Assembly: GCA_947493945.1 (NCBI GenBank)
Contig: CANLSR010000008.1
Coordinates: forward strand, 83,392 to 147,391
Source: an uncultured bacterium
GTDB taxonomy: Bacteria; Bacteroidota; Rhodothermia; Rhodothermales; Rubricoccaceae
Length of the DNA stretch: 64,000 bases
Direction: 5' to 3'
Below, piece by piece: positions 51,768-59,810 of the stretch. The notes beneath the pieces are model-generated. The model saw nothing but the letters and a program-made list of their open reading frames with translations. It was not told the origin of the DNA and searched no databases. Position 1 is the first letter of the stretch; each line of letters begins with the position of its first letter. The translations under genes and the position numbers were made by a program.

Positions 51768-51866
51768 CGGGAGGAGTTGTGGGCAGCGAACGGGAGGGTC
51801 GTAGGTCCGACGGCGCGCGGGGATCCCGCCGGGGCGCGCGGCCGGCCGGGGCGTGCGGCCGACCGG

Positions 51867-52889
51867 TCACCCCTCGTCTTCCTGCGTCGGGTCGCGCTCC
51901 ATCAGGTGGCCGACGGCGTCGGCCGGGTCCAGGCCCTCGAACAGGATGGCGTAGACGGCGCCGGTGATGGGCATCTCGACGCCGTGGCGCTGGGACAACG
52001 CCCGGACGGACTCGGTCGTGCGGACGCCCTCGACCACCATCGTCGAGTGGCCCAATGCCTCGGCCCGTGTCTCGCCGCGCCCGACGCGCTCGCCGAAGGC
52101 GCGGTTGCGGCTGTGCTGGCTGAAGCACGTCACCACCAGGTCGCCCAGGCCCGCCAGCCCGGCGAAGGTCGGCGCCTGGGCGCCCATCGCCAGGCCTAGG
52201 CGCGTGATCTCGGCCAGCCCGCGCGTGACGAGCGCTGCCTTGGCGTTGTCGCCCAGCCCGAGCCCGTCCGACATGCCGGCGGCGACGGCCATCACGTTCT
52301 TGACCGACCCGCCGATCTCAACGCCCACCAGGTCGGTGTTGGCGTAGACGCGCAGCGTGGGCCGCATGAACAGCGCCTGGACGGCCTCCGCCTCGGCCCG
52401 CTGGCGGAAGGCGGCGACGACCGACGTGGGCCGGCCGCGCGCGACCTCCTCGGCGTGGCTCGGGCCGTAGAGTACCCCGATCCGGTCGGGGTCGACGGCC
52501 GGGAGCACGTCGCGGAGCACGGCGCTGGTCGTCAGCAGCGTCCCGTTTTCGATGCCCTTGGCGACGGACACCACCGTCGCGCTGCCGACACGGTCCGCCA
52601 GCGGGGCGACGACGGCGCGGACGGTCTGGCTGGGCACGGCCACCACCCACACATCGGACTTGTCGATGGCGTCGTTCAGGCTGGACGTGACGGCCACGCC
52701 GGGGGGGATCTCAGCGCCGGGCAGGTACGGCTCGTTCCGGCGCGTCCGCTCCATCTCGGCCGCGGCCTCCGCGCGACGCGCCCACAGCCGGACGTCGTGC
52801 CCGTTGTGCGCTAGCGAGACGGCCAGGGCCGTCCCCCAGCTTCCGGCGCCCAGGATGGAGATGCGGGAGGGGGATACGGGAGGGGCCAT
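51867..52889 (-). CDS. gpsA: glycerol-3-phosphate dehydrogenase [NAD(P)+]
   Basis: 340 residues. The NAD-binding motif is ISILGAGSWGTALAVSLAHN. VVSVAKGIENGTLL, LYGPSHAEEVARGRPT, GGSVKNVMAVAAGMSDGLGL with the catalytic Lys, and AGLGDLVVTCFSQHSRNR are all diagnostic. It makes sn-glycerol-3-phosphate for phospholipids and could feed the acyltransferase at the window start. It is in the same orientation as purM, 72 bases downstream of it. Confidence 0.96.
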   Translation of the reverse strand: MAPPVSPSRISILGAGSWGTALAVSLAHNGHDVRLWARRAEAAAEMERTRRNEPYLPGAEIPPGVAVTSSLNDAIDKSDVWVVAVPSQTVRAVVAPLADRVGSATVVSVAKGIENGTLLTTSAVLRDVLPAVDPDRIGVLYGPSHAEEVARGRPTSVVAAFRQRAEAEAVQALFMRPTLRVYANTDLVGVEIGGSVKNVMAVAAGMSDGLGLGDNAKAALVTRGLAEITRLGLAMGAQAPTFAGLAGLGDLVVTCFSQHSRNRAFGERVGRGETRAEALGHSTMVVEGVRTTESVRALSQRHGVEMPITGAVYAILFEGLDPADAVGHLMERDPTQEDEG

Positions 52890-52961
52890 GCGGGGTGCGG
52901 GCGGTGTAGATCGCAGGGCGACGCGGACGCCCTCCCTGCCTATCTCTTGTTTCGGCGAGCG

Positions 52962-53963
52962 CTAGCGAGCGACCACGCGGCCGATCTCGAAGGCGGGCTC
53001 GCCCAGGGCGCCGAGCACCGTGAGCGCCCGCTGGCGGTCGGCCTCGGCGACGACGGCCACCAGCCCGACGCCCAGGTTGAACGTCCGCCGCATGTCGTCC
53101 TCGGGCACGCTGCCGGTCTCCTGGATCAACCGGAACAGCGGCGGCCGCGCCCACGCGTCCCAGCCGACGTCCAGCGCCAGCCCGTCGGGCAGGATCCGCG
53201 ACGTGTTGCCGACCAGGCCGCCGCCGGTCACGTGCGAGAACCCGTGCGCCAGCCCCTCGGCGATCAGCGCCTGGACGGCGTCGAGGTAGCTCCGGTGGAC
53301 CTTGAGCAGCGCCTCCCCGACGCTCTCGCCGCCCAGCGCGTCGGGCGTGTCGGCGGCGACGAACCGGTCGAACAGGACCTTGCGCGCCAGGCTGTAGCCG
53401 TTGGTGTGGAGCCCGGTCGAGGGCAGGCCCAGGAGCACGTCGCCCGCCGAGATCTGGGACCCGTCCACGATCTCGTCGCGCTCGACGACGCCGACGATGG
53501 TGCCGGCCAGGTCGTACTCGCCCCGGGCATAGAGGTCGGGCATCTCGGCCGTCTCGCCGCCGATCAGCGCGCACCCGTTCTCGGAGCACGCCTTGGCGAA
53601 CCCCTTGACGACGGCCTCCAGCACGTCGGGCCGGAGCACGCCGGCGGCGAAGTAGTCGAGGAAGAACAGCGGCCGGGCGCCCGACACGGCGATGTCGTTG
53701 ACGCAGTGGTTGACCAGGTCCTCGCCCACGGTGTCGTGGCGGTCGACGCGCTGGGCCACCTTGAGCTTGGTTCCCACGCCGTCCATCGACGAGACGAGCA
53801 CGGGGTCGCGGTACTGGCTCTGGTCGAGCGCGAACATGGCGCCGAACGCGCCGACGTCGCTCAGCACGCCGGGCGTGAACGTGCCGCGGACGTGGCCCTT
53901 GATGCGCCGGACGGCTTCCTCGCCCGCGTCGATGTCGACGCCTGCCTCTTTGTACGTGGCCAT
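52962..53963 (-). CDS. purM: phosphoribosylformylglycinamidine cyclo-ligase
   Basis: 333 residues. AIR synthetase, fifth step of purine synthesis. [19 protein letters not shown] is the N-terminal signature, then [59 protein letters not shown] and [15 protein letters not shown]. All ATP- and substrate-binding blocks are intact. It starts with ATG at 53963, 19 bases after a TATCTTGC box. No other pur gene is in the window. Confidence 0.96.
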   Translation of the reverse strand: MATYKEAGVDIDAGEEAVRRIKGHVRGTFTPGVLSDVGAFGAMFALDQSQYRDPVLVSSMDGVGTKLKVAQRVDRHDTVGEDLVNHCVNDIAVSGARPLFFLDYFAAGVLRPDVLEAVVKGFAKACSENGCALIGGETAEMPDLYARGEYDLAGTIVGVVERDEIVDGSQISAGDVLLGLPSTGLHTNGYSLARKVLFDRFVAADTPDALGGESVGEALLKVHRSYLDAVQALIAEGLAHGFSHVTGGGLVGNTSRILPDGLALDVGWDAWARPPLFRLIQETGSVPEDDMRRTFNLGVGLVAVVAEADRQRALTVLGALGEPAFEIGRVVAR

Positions 53964-53982
53964 GTCGTGGTCGGTGGGGGCC

Positions 53983-53990
53983 GCAAGATA
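53983..53990 (-). promoter_or_regulatory. TATCTTGC promoter-like box for purM
   Basis: Reads TATCTTGC on the minus strand and ends 19 bases before the purM ATG. It matches the recurrent -7-like box. Confidence 0.45.
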
Positions 53991-54020
53991 CCGGGAGGTG
54001 CGGGGGTCCGCCGCCCGCCG

Positions 54021-54038
54021 GCCGCTGGCGCCAGCGGC
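54021..54038. terminator. 18-base palindrome GCCGCTGGCGCCAGCGGC
   Basis: A perfect palindrome with no loop, downstream of the enoyl-CoA hydratase stop on the minus strand and 31 bases upstream of the purM box. It has the same CGCTGGCG core as the other gene-end hairpins. Confidence 0.5.
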
Positions 54039-54084
54039 TGGCGAGTAGCCTGAGGAGCGTTCCGGGCGGCCGCACCCCGGCCCC

Positions 54085-54864
54085 TCACCCCCTCGACCTC
54101 CACGGCGCGTCGGTCTTGGACAGGAACGCGGCGACGCCGGCCTTGCAGTCGTCGGTGGCGCGGGCCAGGGCGTTGAGGCGGGCGGCGTAGCTCAGGCCCT
54201 CGGCCACGCCCATCGACGGCACGTCGGCCAGGAGCCGCTTGGTCAGGGCGACGGCGCTGGCGCTGGTCTCGGTCGCCAGCTCGCGGCACAGCGCGTCGGT
54301 CTCGGCGTCCAAGTCGGCGGCGGGCACGGCGCGCGTGACGAGGCCGACGCGGGCGGCCTCGTCGGCGTCCAGGAGCCGGCCGCGCAGGAGCAGGTCGCGG
54401 GCGGCGGCCTCACCCAGCTTGCGCACCACGAACACGGACACGATGGCCGGCACGAACCCGATGCGGGTCTCGGTAAAGCCGAGCTTGGCGCCGTCGGCGA
54501 CCAACGACAGGTCGCACACGGCCGCCAGCCCGCAGCCGCCGGCGATGGCGTGGCCCTGGACCTTGGCCACGACCGGCTTGGGCGAGGTGTAGATGGCCTC
54601 GAACAGCCGGGCGAGGTGCTCGGAGTCCGCCAGGTTGGCCTCGGCGCTGGCGGTCATCAGGGCCTGGAGCGCCGAGAGGTCGGCACCGGCCGAGAACGCC
54701 TTGCCCGCCCCGGTGAGCACGATCACGCGGACGGACTCGTCGCGCCCGGCTGCCTCGACGGCCTCGGTGAGCGCGCCCACCAGCTCGGCCGAGAGCGCGT
54801 TGCGGACCTCGGGTCGGTCCAGGGTGAGCGTGAGAACGGGGCCGGACTGGCGGGACTGGAGCAC
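54085..54864 (-). CDS. enoyl-CoA hydratase/isomerase family protein
   Basis: 259 residues from a GTG at 54864. [35 protein letters not shown] (first oxyanion-hole block) and [19 protein letters not shown] (second) are clear. The segment [20 protein letters not shown] replaces the Glu-containing GxGGTQRL loop of classical crotonases. This resembles methylglutaconyl-CoA hydratase-type members. The GTG lies directly against a tandem (GAACCCC)10 repeat on this strand, and that start gives the normal family length. The frame also reads through the repeat as NPEPRTP units, which would be an unusual N-terminal extension. Confidence 0.85.
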   Translation of the reverse strand: MLQSRQSGPVLTLTLDRPEVRNALSAELVGALTEAVEAAGRDESVRVIVLTGAGKAFSAGADLSALQALMTASAEANLADSEHLARLFEAIYTSPKPVVAKVQGHAIAGGCGLAAVCDLSLVADGAKLGFTETRIGFVPAIVSVFVVRKLGEAAARDLLLRGRLLDADEAARVGLVTRAVPAADLDAETDALCRELATETSASAVALTKRLLADVPSMGVAEGLSYAARLNALARATDDCKAGVAAFLSKTDAPWRSRG

Positions 54865-54934
54865 GGGGTTCGGGGTTCGGGGTTCGGGGTTCGGGGTTCG
54901 GGGTTCGGGGTTCGGGGTTCGGGGTTCGGGGTTC
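54865..54934 (-). repeat. 10 perfect copies of heptamer GAACCCC
   Basis: On the plus strand GGGGTTC is repeated ten times without interruption (70 bases). On the minus strand it ends exactly at the start codon of the enoyl-CoA hydratase gene. Seven is not a multiple of three, so length changes would alter both spacing to the start and the frame of any upstream-initiated product. Confidence 0.95.
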
Positions 54935-54989
54935 GGCAGGAAAGGTGCGTCCGGTTTCAGCGCCTCGTCCTCTTTCCTCTGCCGGACTC

Positions 54990-55763
54990 CTATTTCCTCA
55001 TCCCCATTTCCTCCTGAAGCTCCGGCGCATCGGCCAGGAACCGGTACAGCGGCCACAGCTCCTCCTGGGCGTCGATGGCGGCGGAGACCAGGCCCGGCCC
55101 CAGCGCCTCGGCCCGCTCGCGGCTGATCTTGCGCATGACCCAGATGCCCTTGGCCCGACCCAGGCCGTCGGGGACCGCGTCCAGCGGCTCGGTAAACTCC
55201 GGGTGCCCCTCGGGCTTGGTGACGTGGGGCGCGAACGCCAGCCGGTAGCCCCGGGCCAGCAGCGCGTTCAGGATCGGGAGCGCGGCCGCGTCCTCCGCCA
55301 GCCGCTGGCGGGCCGGCCCGAACAGGCCCTTGGCGTACTCGCCGACGTACAGGCCCCACCGGAAGCCGTCGGGGTAGACGGCGTGGCTGAGCTGGAGGTC
55401 GGTCAGGCGTTTGCGCGGCAGCCGGTAGAAGCTCATCCACAGGTGGCTGTGGGAGCCACCCCGGCCGAAGTCGTTTTTCAGGATCCGGCTGAACACGTTG
55501 CGCTCGGTCTCGAACGGGAGCGCGTTGGGGATCACCCAGTTGAGCGCCAGGTCGTCGCGGTAGCGCTTGAACGGGGCCGTGACGGCCCGGTCGAGGGCCT
55601 CCTTGTCCTCGCGGTACTGGCCGATGTGGGGGTTGGCCTTGAGCCGCGCCAGCGCTTGGTAGCCCTCGGGCGGGAAGCCCTCGAAGGTGAGGTCCAGCGG
55701 GTCGCGGCGTCGGAACGGGGCGGTCGCATGAAATGCGGAGGGCGGGGCAGCGTCGGGCGTCAT
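54990..55763 (-). CDS. DUF2461-like hypothetical protein
   Basis: 257 residues. FEGFPPEGYQALARLKANPHI, then YREDKEALDRAVTAPFKRYRDDL and VFSRILKNDFGRGG, then YRLPRKRLTDLQLSHAVYPD and FRWGLYVGEYAK, recall the DUF2461 pattern (F..F..L..N....f...k..Y). The resemblance is by motif only. No signal or membrane segment. Function unknown. A TAGCTAGG sequence lies 2 bases before the ATG, so transcription might begin at the start codon itself. Confidence 0.6.
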   Translation of the reverse strand: MTPDAAPPSAFHATAPFRRRDPLDLTFEGFPPEGYQALARLKANPHIGQYREDKEALDRAVTAPFKRYRDDLALNWVIPNALPFETERNVFSRILKNDFGRGGSHSHLWMSFYRLPRKRLTDLQLSHAVYPDGFRWGLYVGEYAKGLFGPARQRLAEDAAALPILNALLARGYRLAFAPHVTKPEGHPEFTEPLDAVPDGLGRAKGIWVMRKISRERAEALGPGLVSAAIDAQEELWPLYRFLADAPELQEEMGMRK

Positions 55764-55807
55764 GCCCTAGCTACCCCGCCCTGCTCGCCAATGTTCAGAC
55801 GCCCGTT

Positions 55808-56314
55808 CTACTGGACGATCCGCCGGGCCTCGCCCCGGTTGAGGAAGACGGAGAAGCCGGCGCTCAGGAAGAGGTCGGCCTCGTCAAAGTCGAAGTCGTC
55901 CGTCGTGGAGCCGTTGAGGGCGAGGGTGAGCGCAGCGGAATCCGTCACGAACCGCTGGACGCCCACGCGCGCACCGATTGCGAGACCGCCGCCGTCGCCG
56001 CCGGCGATGTTCGCGCCGAGCGACAGCCCGCCAAACGGGTACGTCTGGGTCTCCGTGCCACCGGTCGGGTAGTAGGCCCCGAACGCGCTGATAGACATAA
56101 AGAAGTCGTCGAAGTCAGTTGCGACGTTGGGGTTGGCCCCGACCTGGAACTTCGGGGTCACGAAGTACCCAACGACTGGCGCGAGGCCGACGTTGAAGTC
56201 CGGTGCAAAGTCGATTTTGGCCGTACCACCGACCTCGATCACGTCCTCGGCGATTTGAGCGTCGGCGACGGAAACGGTAAAGAGGAGAGCAGTAGCTAAA
56301 AGAAAGAGGCGCAT
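55808..56314 (-). CDS. small outer-membrane beta-barrel protein
   Basis: 168 residues. A signal peptide (MRLFLLATALLFTVSVADAQ) is followed by about eight short amphipathic strands (APVVGYFVTPKFQVGANPN, SISAFGAYYPTGG, TYPFGGLSLGANI, LAIGARVGVQRFV, DLFLSAGFSVFL). This is the size and strand pattern of OmpA/OmpX-type small barrels. It lacks the common C-terminal aromatic. A related protein is encoded at 57310-57768 on the same strand. The two differ enough to be old paralogues. Confidence 0.68.
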   Translation of the reverse strand: MRLFLLATALLFTVSVADAQIAEDVIEVGGTAKIDFAPDFNVGLAPVVGYFVTPKFQVGANPNVATDFDDFFMSISAFGAYYPTGGTETQTYPFGGLSLGANIAGGDGGGLAIGARVGVQRFVTDSAALTLALNGSTTDDFDFDEADLFLSAGFSVFLNRGEARRIVQ

Positions 56315-56690
56315 GGGGATGAGTGTTGGGGGTAGGGAGCCGAGCGTTGTCCTCGCAAGTCGAGGCGGGAGAAGGGAAAAGTGGCCGTCCCAGACGGGGC
56401 GGCGGGCTCATGCTCGGCAAATCGTCAACCCACGTCCACCCCAGAAGATTCCAGACGTCGCCGTGGCCGCCCAGACTTGCCCGCTTCTTCCCGGCCGGCC
56501 TGTGGGCTCGGCCCGGCCCACTGGCGGTGGCCGCCAGCGAGTCGTAGCGGGAGTACGACCATCTTCTGTCATGTTGGCAGCAGTCTGCCGTCGGAACGGA
56601 AATTCCGGCGTTGGCACGGAGTCTGGAAGGACTAGAACCGGCCCCACTTTATTCGGGGGCTGCCCTTCCTTCACTTCCAACCCCAGACTC
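56315..56690. other. divergent regulatory region before hsp20
   Basis: 376 bases without a credible gene, between a minus-strand barrel gene and hsp20. It contains CTGGCGG/CCGCCAG (56521-56537, 3-base loop), a CGGAAATTCCG palindrome at 56598-56608 and an AT-richer ACTTTATTCGG near 56646. No CIRCE element or typical heat-shock operator was seen. Confidence 0.45.
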
Positions 56691-57191
56691 ATGGCCACCC
56701 TACCCACCCTCGCCAACCGCGACTTCGCTCTGCTCCGCCGCGAAATGGACCGCTTGTTCGACGGCACGATGGCCGACGGAGACCAGACGGAGACCGTCTG
56801 GAGCCCCCGCGCCGACGTCGCCGAGACCGACAGCGGGTACCGCCTGTCGCTCGACCTCCCCGGCATCGACCGCGACACGCTCGACGTGACCCTCGACGAC
56901 GGGACGCTCAAGATCAGCGGCGAGCGGCACCACCGCTCGGAGCAGACCGAGGGGCGGATGCACCGGGTCGAGCGCGCCCACGGCCGCTTTTTCCGGTCGT
57001 TCGCCCTGGGCAACGACGTGGACCCCGAGGCCATCGAGGCCCACTACGACGACGGCGTGCTGACCGTCGGGATCGGCAAGAGCGCGGCCAAGCAGCCGCG
57101 TCGGATCTCGGTCGGCTCGAAGGCCAGCAGCCAGGGCGGCGGCTCCGCCGAGGACGCGACCGTCACCTCCGAGACGACCGACGACGCCTAG
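56691..57191 (+). CDS. Hsp20/alpha-crystallin small heat-shock protein
   Basis: 166 residues. The alpha-crystallin core spans about 40-135: WSPRADVAETDSGYRLSLDL, PGIDRDTLDVTLDDGTLKIS, GERHHRSE, FFRSFALGNDVDPEAIEAHY and the GVLTVGIGK strand with the conserved G-x-L. A Ser/Thr/acid-rich tail follows. ATP-independent holdase that keeps unfolding proteins soluble. The N-terminal arm (RDFALLRREMDRLFDG) is typical. A strong hairpin terminator is 38 bases after the stop. Confidence 0.94.
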   Translation: MATLPTLANRDFALLRREMDRLFDGTMADGDQTETVWSPRADVAETDSGYRLSLDLPGIDRDTLDVTLDDGTLKISGERHHRSEQTEGRMHRVERAHGRFFRSFALGNDVDPEAIEAHYDDGVLTVGIGKSAAKQPRRISVGSKASSQGGGSAEDATVTSETTDDA

Positions 57192-57228
57192 CGACGCCAG
57201 GCCCCGACGGACGATGCCTTGATGCGGA

Positions 57229-57264
57229 GCGCCCCGGCCGGATTCGTTCGGCCGGGGCGCTTCT
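57229..57264 (+). terminator. rho-independent-type terminator after hsp20
   Basis: GCGCCCCGGCCG (57229-57240) pairs perfectly with CGGCCGGGGCGC (57249-57260) over the loop GATTCGTT, followed by TTCT. A 12-pair stem and a T-containing tail make it the most conventional terminator in the window. Confidence 0.75.
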
Positions 57265-57271
57265 GCCTCCG

Positions 57272-57298
57272 CCCCGCTGGCGGCGGGCGCCAGCGGGG
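57272..57298. terminator. CCCCGCTGGCG/CGCCAGCGGGG hairpin
   Basis: An 11-pair stem with a 5-base loop between the hsp20 terminator and the stop of the convergent barrel gene (57310). It is a member of the conserved-stem family and the second hairpin in the same intergenic space. Confidence 0.55.
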
Positions 57299-57309
57299 AG
57301 CCGGGGGCC

Positions 57310-57768
57310 CTAGAAGAAGATCGAGACGCCGCCAAAGGCGCCGACCGTGGTGCCGCCGCCCGACAGCACCTTGATCTCGCCCGTAATGGCGCCGCCTGGC
57401 AGGAAGAAGAACTTTGCTCCTGCCCCACCGCCGACCACGACGTCGGTGTCGTCGGTGAACGACGTGCCCACCTGGGCACCGATGAACGGGACGGTGGTCG
57501 CCCCTGGCCGGCCAAAGTGGTAGTCCGCGGTCAGAGCTAGCGTCCCAGAGTCGCCGGCATCCTCGAGGTTGACGTAGACGAGGCTAACACCAGCTTCGAG
57601 GGCATCGGTGAGGAAGTAGCCGGCCGAGGGTTCGAGCAGCAGTTGGGTCTGGCCGTCGAAGGAGACGAACGAAGCCGAGCCACCCAACTCGACCAAGCCC
57701 TGGCGCACCTGGGCGTCGGCGGCGTACGAGGTGAGGAGGAGGGCGGAGAAGAGGAAAAGGCGGCGCAT
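57310..57768 (-). CDS. small outer-membrane beta-barrel protein (paralogue)
   Basis: 152 residues from the ATG at 57768. Signal peptide MRRLFLFSALLLTSYAADAQ, then VELGGSASFVSFDGQTQLLL, EPSAGYFLTDALEAGVSLVY, LALTADYHFG, FIGAQVGTSFTDDTDVVVGG and a terminal strand GAFGGVSIFF ending in FF, the classic barrel-assembly signal. It resembles the protein at 55808-56314 in size and strand pattern. A GTG two codons upstream is an alternative start. Confidence 0.7.
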   Translation of the reverse strand: MRRLFLFSALLLTSYAADAQVRQGLVELGGSASFVSFDGQTQLLLEPSAGYFLTDALEAGVSLVYVNLEDAGDSGTLALTADYHFGRPGATTVPFIGAQVGTSFTDDTDVVVGGGAGAKFFFLPGGAITGEIKVLSGGGTTVGAFGGVSIFF

Positions 57769-57993
57769 GGGCACGGGGGGAGGGTGAGCGGCCTGCTACG
57801 GGCTACCCTCCGGCCCGATCCGTGCCCACCCTGAGGGTTCGGTGAGGAGCGGCCCTCGGGCTGCACCGGGGCCGCCTCCCCGGGCGTGCCCCGGCCTCCC
57901 CCGCTCGCCCTCGTCCGGCTGGCGGCGCGTCCGGCCGGGCCTTCGGGCGCGGGCTTGCACTCGGACGGCCGAGCCGCCAGCGGCGCGGACGCG

Positions 57994-59085
57994 CTACTGG
58001 CCGCTCGTCCGCTCGCCGGCCAGGAACGCGACGGCGTCGGCCACCATGTCGGGGCTGCCGATGTAGACCGGGCAGCGGTCGTGGAGCGCCTGGGGCTCGA
58101 CGTCCAGGATCGGGCCGTGGCCCGTCTCAGCACGGCCGCCGGCCTGCTCCACGATGAACGCCATCGGGTTGGCCTCGTACATCAGCCGCAGCTTGCCCTG
58201 CGGGTTGCGCGGGTTGGCGGGGTAGATGTAGATGCCGCCCTTGACCAGGTTGCGGTGGAAGTCGGCCACGAACGAGCCGATGTAGCGCGTGGTGTAGGGC
58301 CGGGCGGGCTCGTCGTCGGGCACCTCCTCCTGCATCCACTTGACGTACTCCTTGAGGCCGTCGGCCCACGAGTTGTAGTTGCCCTCGTTGATCGAGTACA
58401 TCTTGCCCCGCTCGGGCGTGCGGATGTTGGGGTGCGAGAGGAGGAACTCGCCGATCGACGGGTCGAGCGTGAAGCCGTTGACGCCGTTGCCGGTCGTGTA
58501 GACCAGGATCGTGGAGGACCCGTAGACCACGTAGCCGGCCGCGACCTGCTGGCGGCCGCACTGGAGCGCGCTCTCGATGGTCACGCGGCCGTCGTGGTCC
58601 TCGGGGACGCGGTAGATCGAGAAGATGGTGCCGATGGACACGTTGACGTCGACGTTGGAGGAGCCGTCGAGCGGGTCGAACAGGACCACGTACTTGCCCT
58701 GGCAGTCGTCGAAGAGGAGCGGGATGGCCTCGGCGTGCTCCTCGGACCCGATCAGGCACACCTCGCCGCCGCGCCGGAGCGCGCGCACGAACTCCTCGTG
58801 GGCCAGCAGGTCCAGCTTTTTCTGAACCTCGCCCTGGACGTTGACGTCGCCGGTGTCGCCGAACAGGTCTACGAGCCCGGCCTTGCGCACGTCGCGGTCG
58901 ACGATCTTGGCGGCGACGATGATGTCGCGGAGCAGGCGCGAAAACTGGCCCTTGGAGCCGGGCGCGTCCGCCTCGCGCTCGATGATGAACTGCTCCAGCG
59001 TCTTGAGGGCGCCGCCATCGGTGGCGAGCGTGGCGCCGGCCGCGCCGCTGGCGGCTTCGATGGTCGTCGAGTTCGAGGAGGTCAT
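57994..59085 (-). CDS. fbp: fructose-1,6-bisphosphatase class I
   Basis: 363 residues. The gluconeogenic phosphatase. GEVQKKLDLLAHEEFVRAL, then LIGSEEHAEAI, and the metal-binding LFDPLDGSSNVDVNVSIGTI are all intact. The substrate segments YSINEGNYNSW and RYIGSFVADFHRNLVKGGIY and the MYEANPMAFIVEQAGG block complete the family pattern. About 25 residues of polar N-terminus precede the core. ATG at 59085, with a TAGCTTGC box 45 bases upstream that overlaps the stop of the next gene. Confidence 0.96.
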   Translation of the reverse strand: MTSSNSTTIEAASGAAGATLATDGGALKTLEQFIIEREADAPGSKGQFSRLLRDIIVAAKIVDRDVRKAGLVDLFGDTGDVNVQGEVQKKLDLLAHEEFVRALRRGGEVCLIGSEEHAEAIPLLFDDCQGKYVVLFDPLDGSSNVDVNVSIGTIFSIYRVPEDHDGRVTIESALQCGRQQVAAGYVVYGSSTILVYTTGNGVNGFTLDPSIGEFLLSHPNIRTPERGKMYSINEGNYNSWADGLKEYVKWMQEEVPDDEPARPYTTRYIGSFVADFHRNLVKGGIYIYPANPRNPQGKLRLMYEANPMAFIVEQAGGRAETGHGPILDVEPQALHDRCPVYIGSPDMVADAVAFLAGERTSGQ

Positions 59086-59130
59086 GCGTTGGAAGGGCTT
59101 CCAGGGAGGGGCGGGGCGTCGGCCGGGGGC

Positions 59131-59138
59131 GCAAGCTA
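59131..59138 (-). promoter_or_regulatory. TAGCTTGC box for fbp, overlapping the upstream stop
   Basis: Reads TAGCTTGC on the minus strand. Its TAG is the stop codon of the TIGR04282-type gene (59136-59138). It lies 45 bases before the fbp ATG, so the leader would be longer than at most other boxes. Confidence 0.4.
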
Positions 59139-59810
59139 CACCGCGAGGGCGCCGGTCTCTGTGAGCCTCCGGAGCATCAGGGCCGTCCGCGCGCCCACGT
59201 CGGCGCCGGCGCGCCAGTCGGCGGCCAGCCGCGCCAGCGCCGGCCCGTCGTCCACGTCGTAGTGGGTGGGCAGGACGACCGGCGTCATGTCCAGCTCCAT
59301 CACCCGGTCCAGCGTGTCGGTGAACACGTCGGGGTGGCTGTAGTCCATGTCGAACAGGTCGGGCGCGACGTCGTTGAGGCCCAGGAGGTAGTAGCCGCCG
59401 TCGTCGCTGGGGCCGAGGACCGCCGTCAGCGGGTCGTCGAGGGCGTCGAAGGCCAAGCCGACGAACTCGGCCGGCAGCGTCGGGTGGTCGGTCCCGATCA
59501 CCACGGCGCGGTCGTGGCCGGCGGCGAAGGCCTGGACAAAGGCGCGCATCATCCGCTCGCCCAGGCCGGCGCCGCGCTGGGGCAGCACCTCGACGCCGTC
59601 GGGGACCCAGCCGGGCACCCTCGCGGCCCCGTCGAGGTGCAGCCGCACCGCGACGCCGCCCGCCAGCGCGGCGTAGCGGTCGAGCGCGTCGCGCAGGAAC
59701 GCGTCGTAGAGGTCGGCGGCCTGGCGGGGCGTCAGCGGCGGGCACAGCCGCGTCTTGACGCGGCCCGCCTGGGGCACCTTGGCGAACACCAGGAGCGCCG
59801 GCCGGCTCAC
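59136..59810 (-). CDS. TIGR04282-type glycosyltransferase-like protein (DUF2064)
   Basis: 224 residues. LLVFAKVPQAGRVKTRLCPP is the signature of the DUF2064/TIGR04282 nucleotide-diphospho-sugar transferase-like family. It is followed by GLGERMMRAFVQAFA, AVVIGTDHPTLPAEFV and AVLGPSDDGGYYLLGLND with the metal-binding Asp residues. Some members are annotated in arsenosugar synthesis; here no partner genes support that. The GTG at 59810 overlaps the stop of the PAS/GAF gene as GTGA. Confidence 0.85.
   Translation of the reverse strand: MSRPALLVFAKVPQAGRVKTRLCPPLTPRQAADLYDAFLRDALDRYAALAGGVAVRLHLDGAARVPGWVPDGVEVLPQRGAGLGERMMRAFVQAFAAGHDRAVVIGTDHPTLPAEFVGLAFDALDDPLTAVLGPSDDGGYYLLGLNDVAPDLFDMDYSHPDVFTDTLDRVMELDMTPVVLPTHYDVDDGPALARLAADWRAGADVGARTALMLRRLTETGALAV

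Noticed and set aside
54865..54934. Possible CRISPR array
   Set aside because: The units are 7 bases, contiguous and without spacers. It is a microsatellite, not a CRISPR. The same applies to the octamer array at 63925.
56608..56640. Sigma-54-like promoter (TGGCAC) before hsp20
   Set aside because: TTGGCAC is present but no TTGC element lies at the required spacing, and the consensus is short enough to arise by chance.
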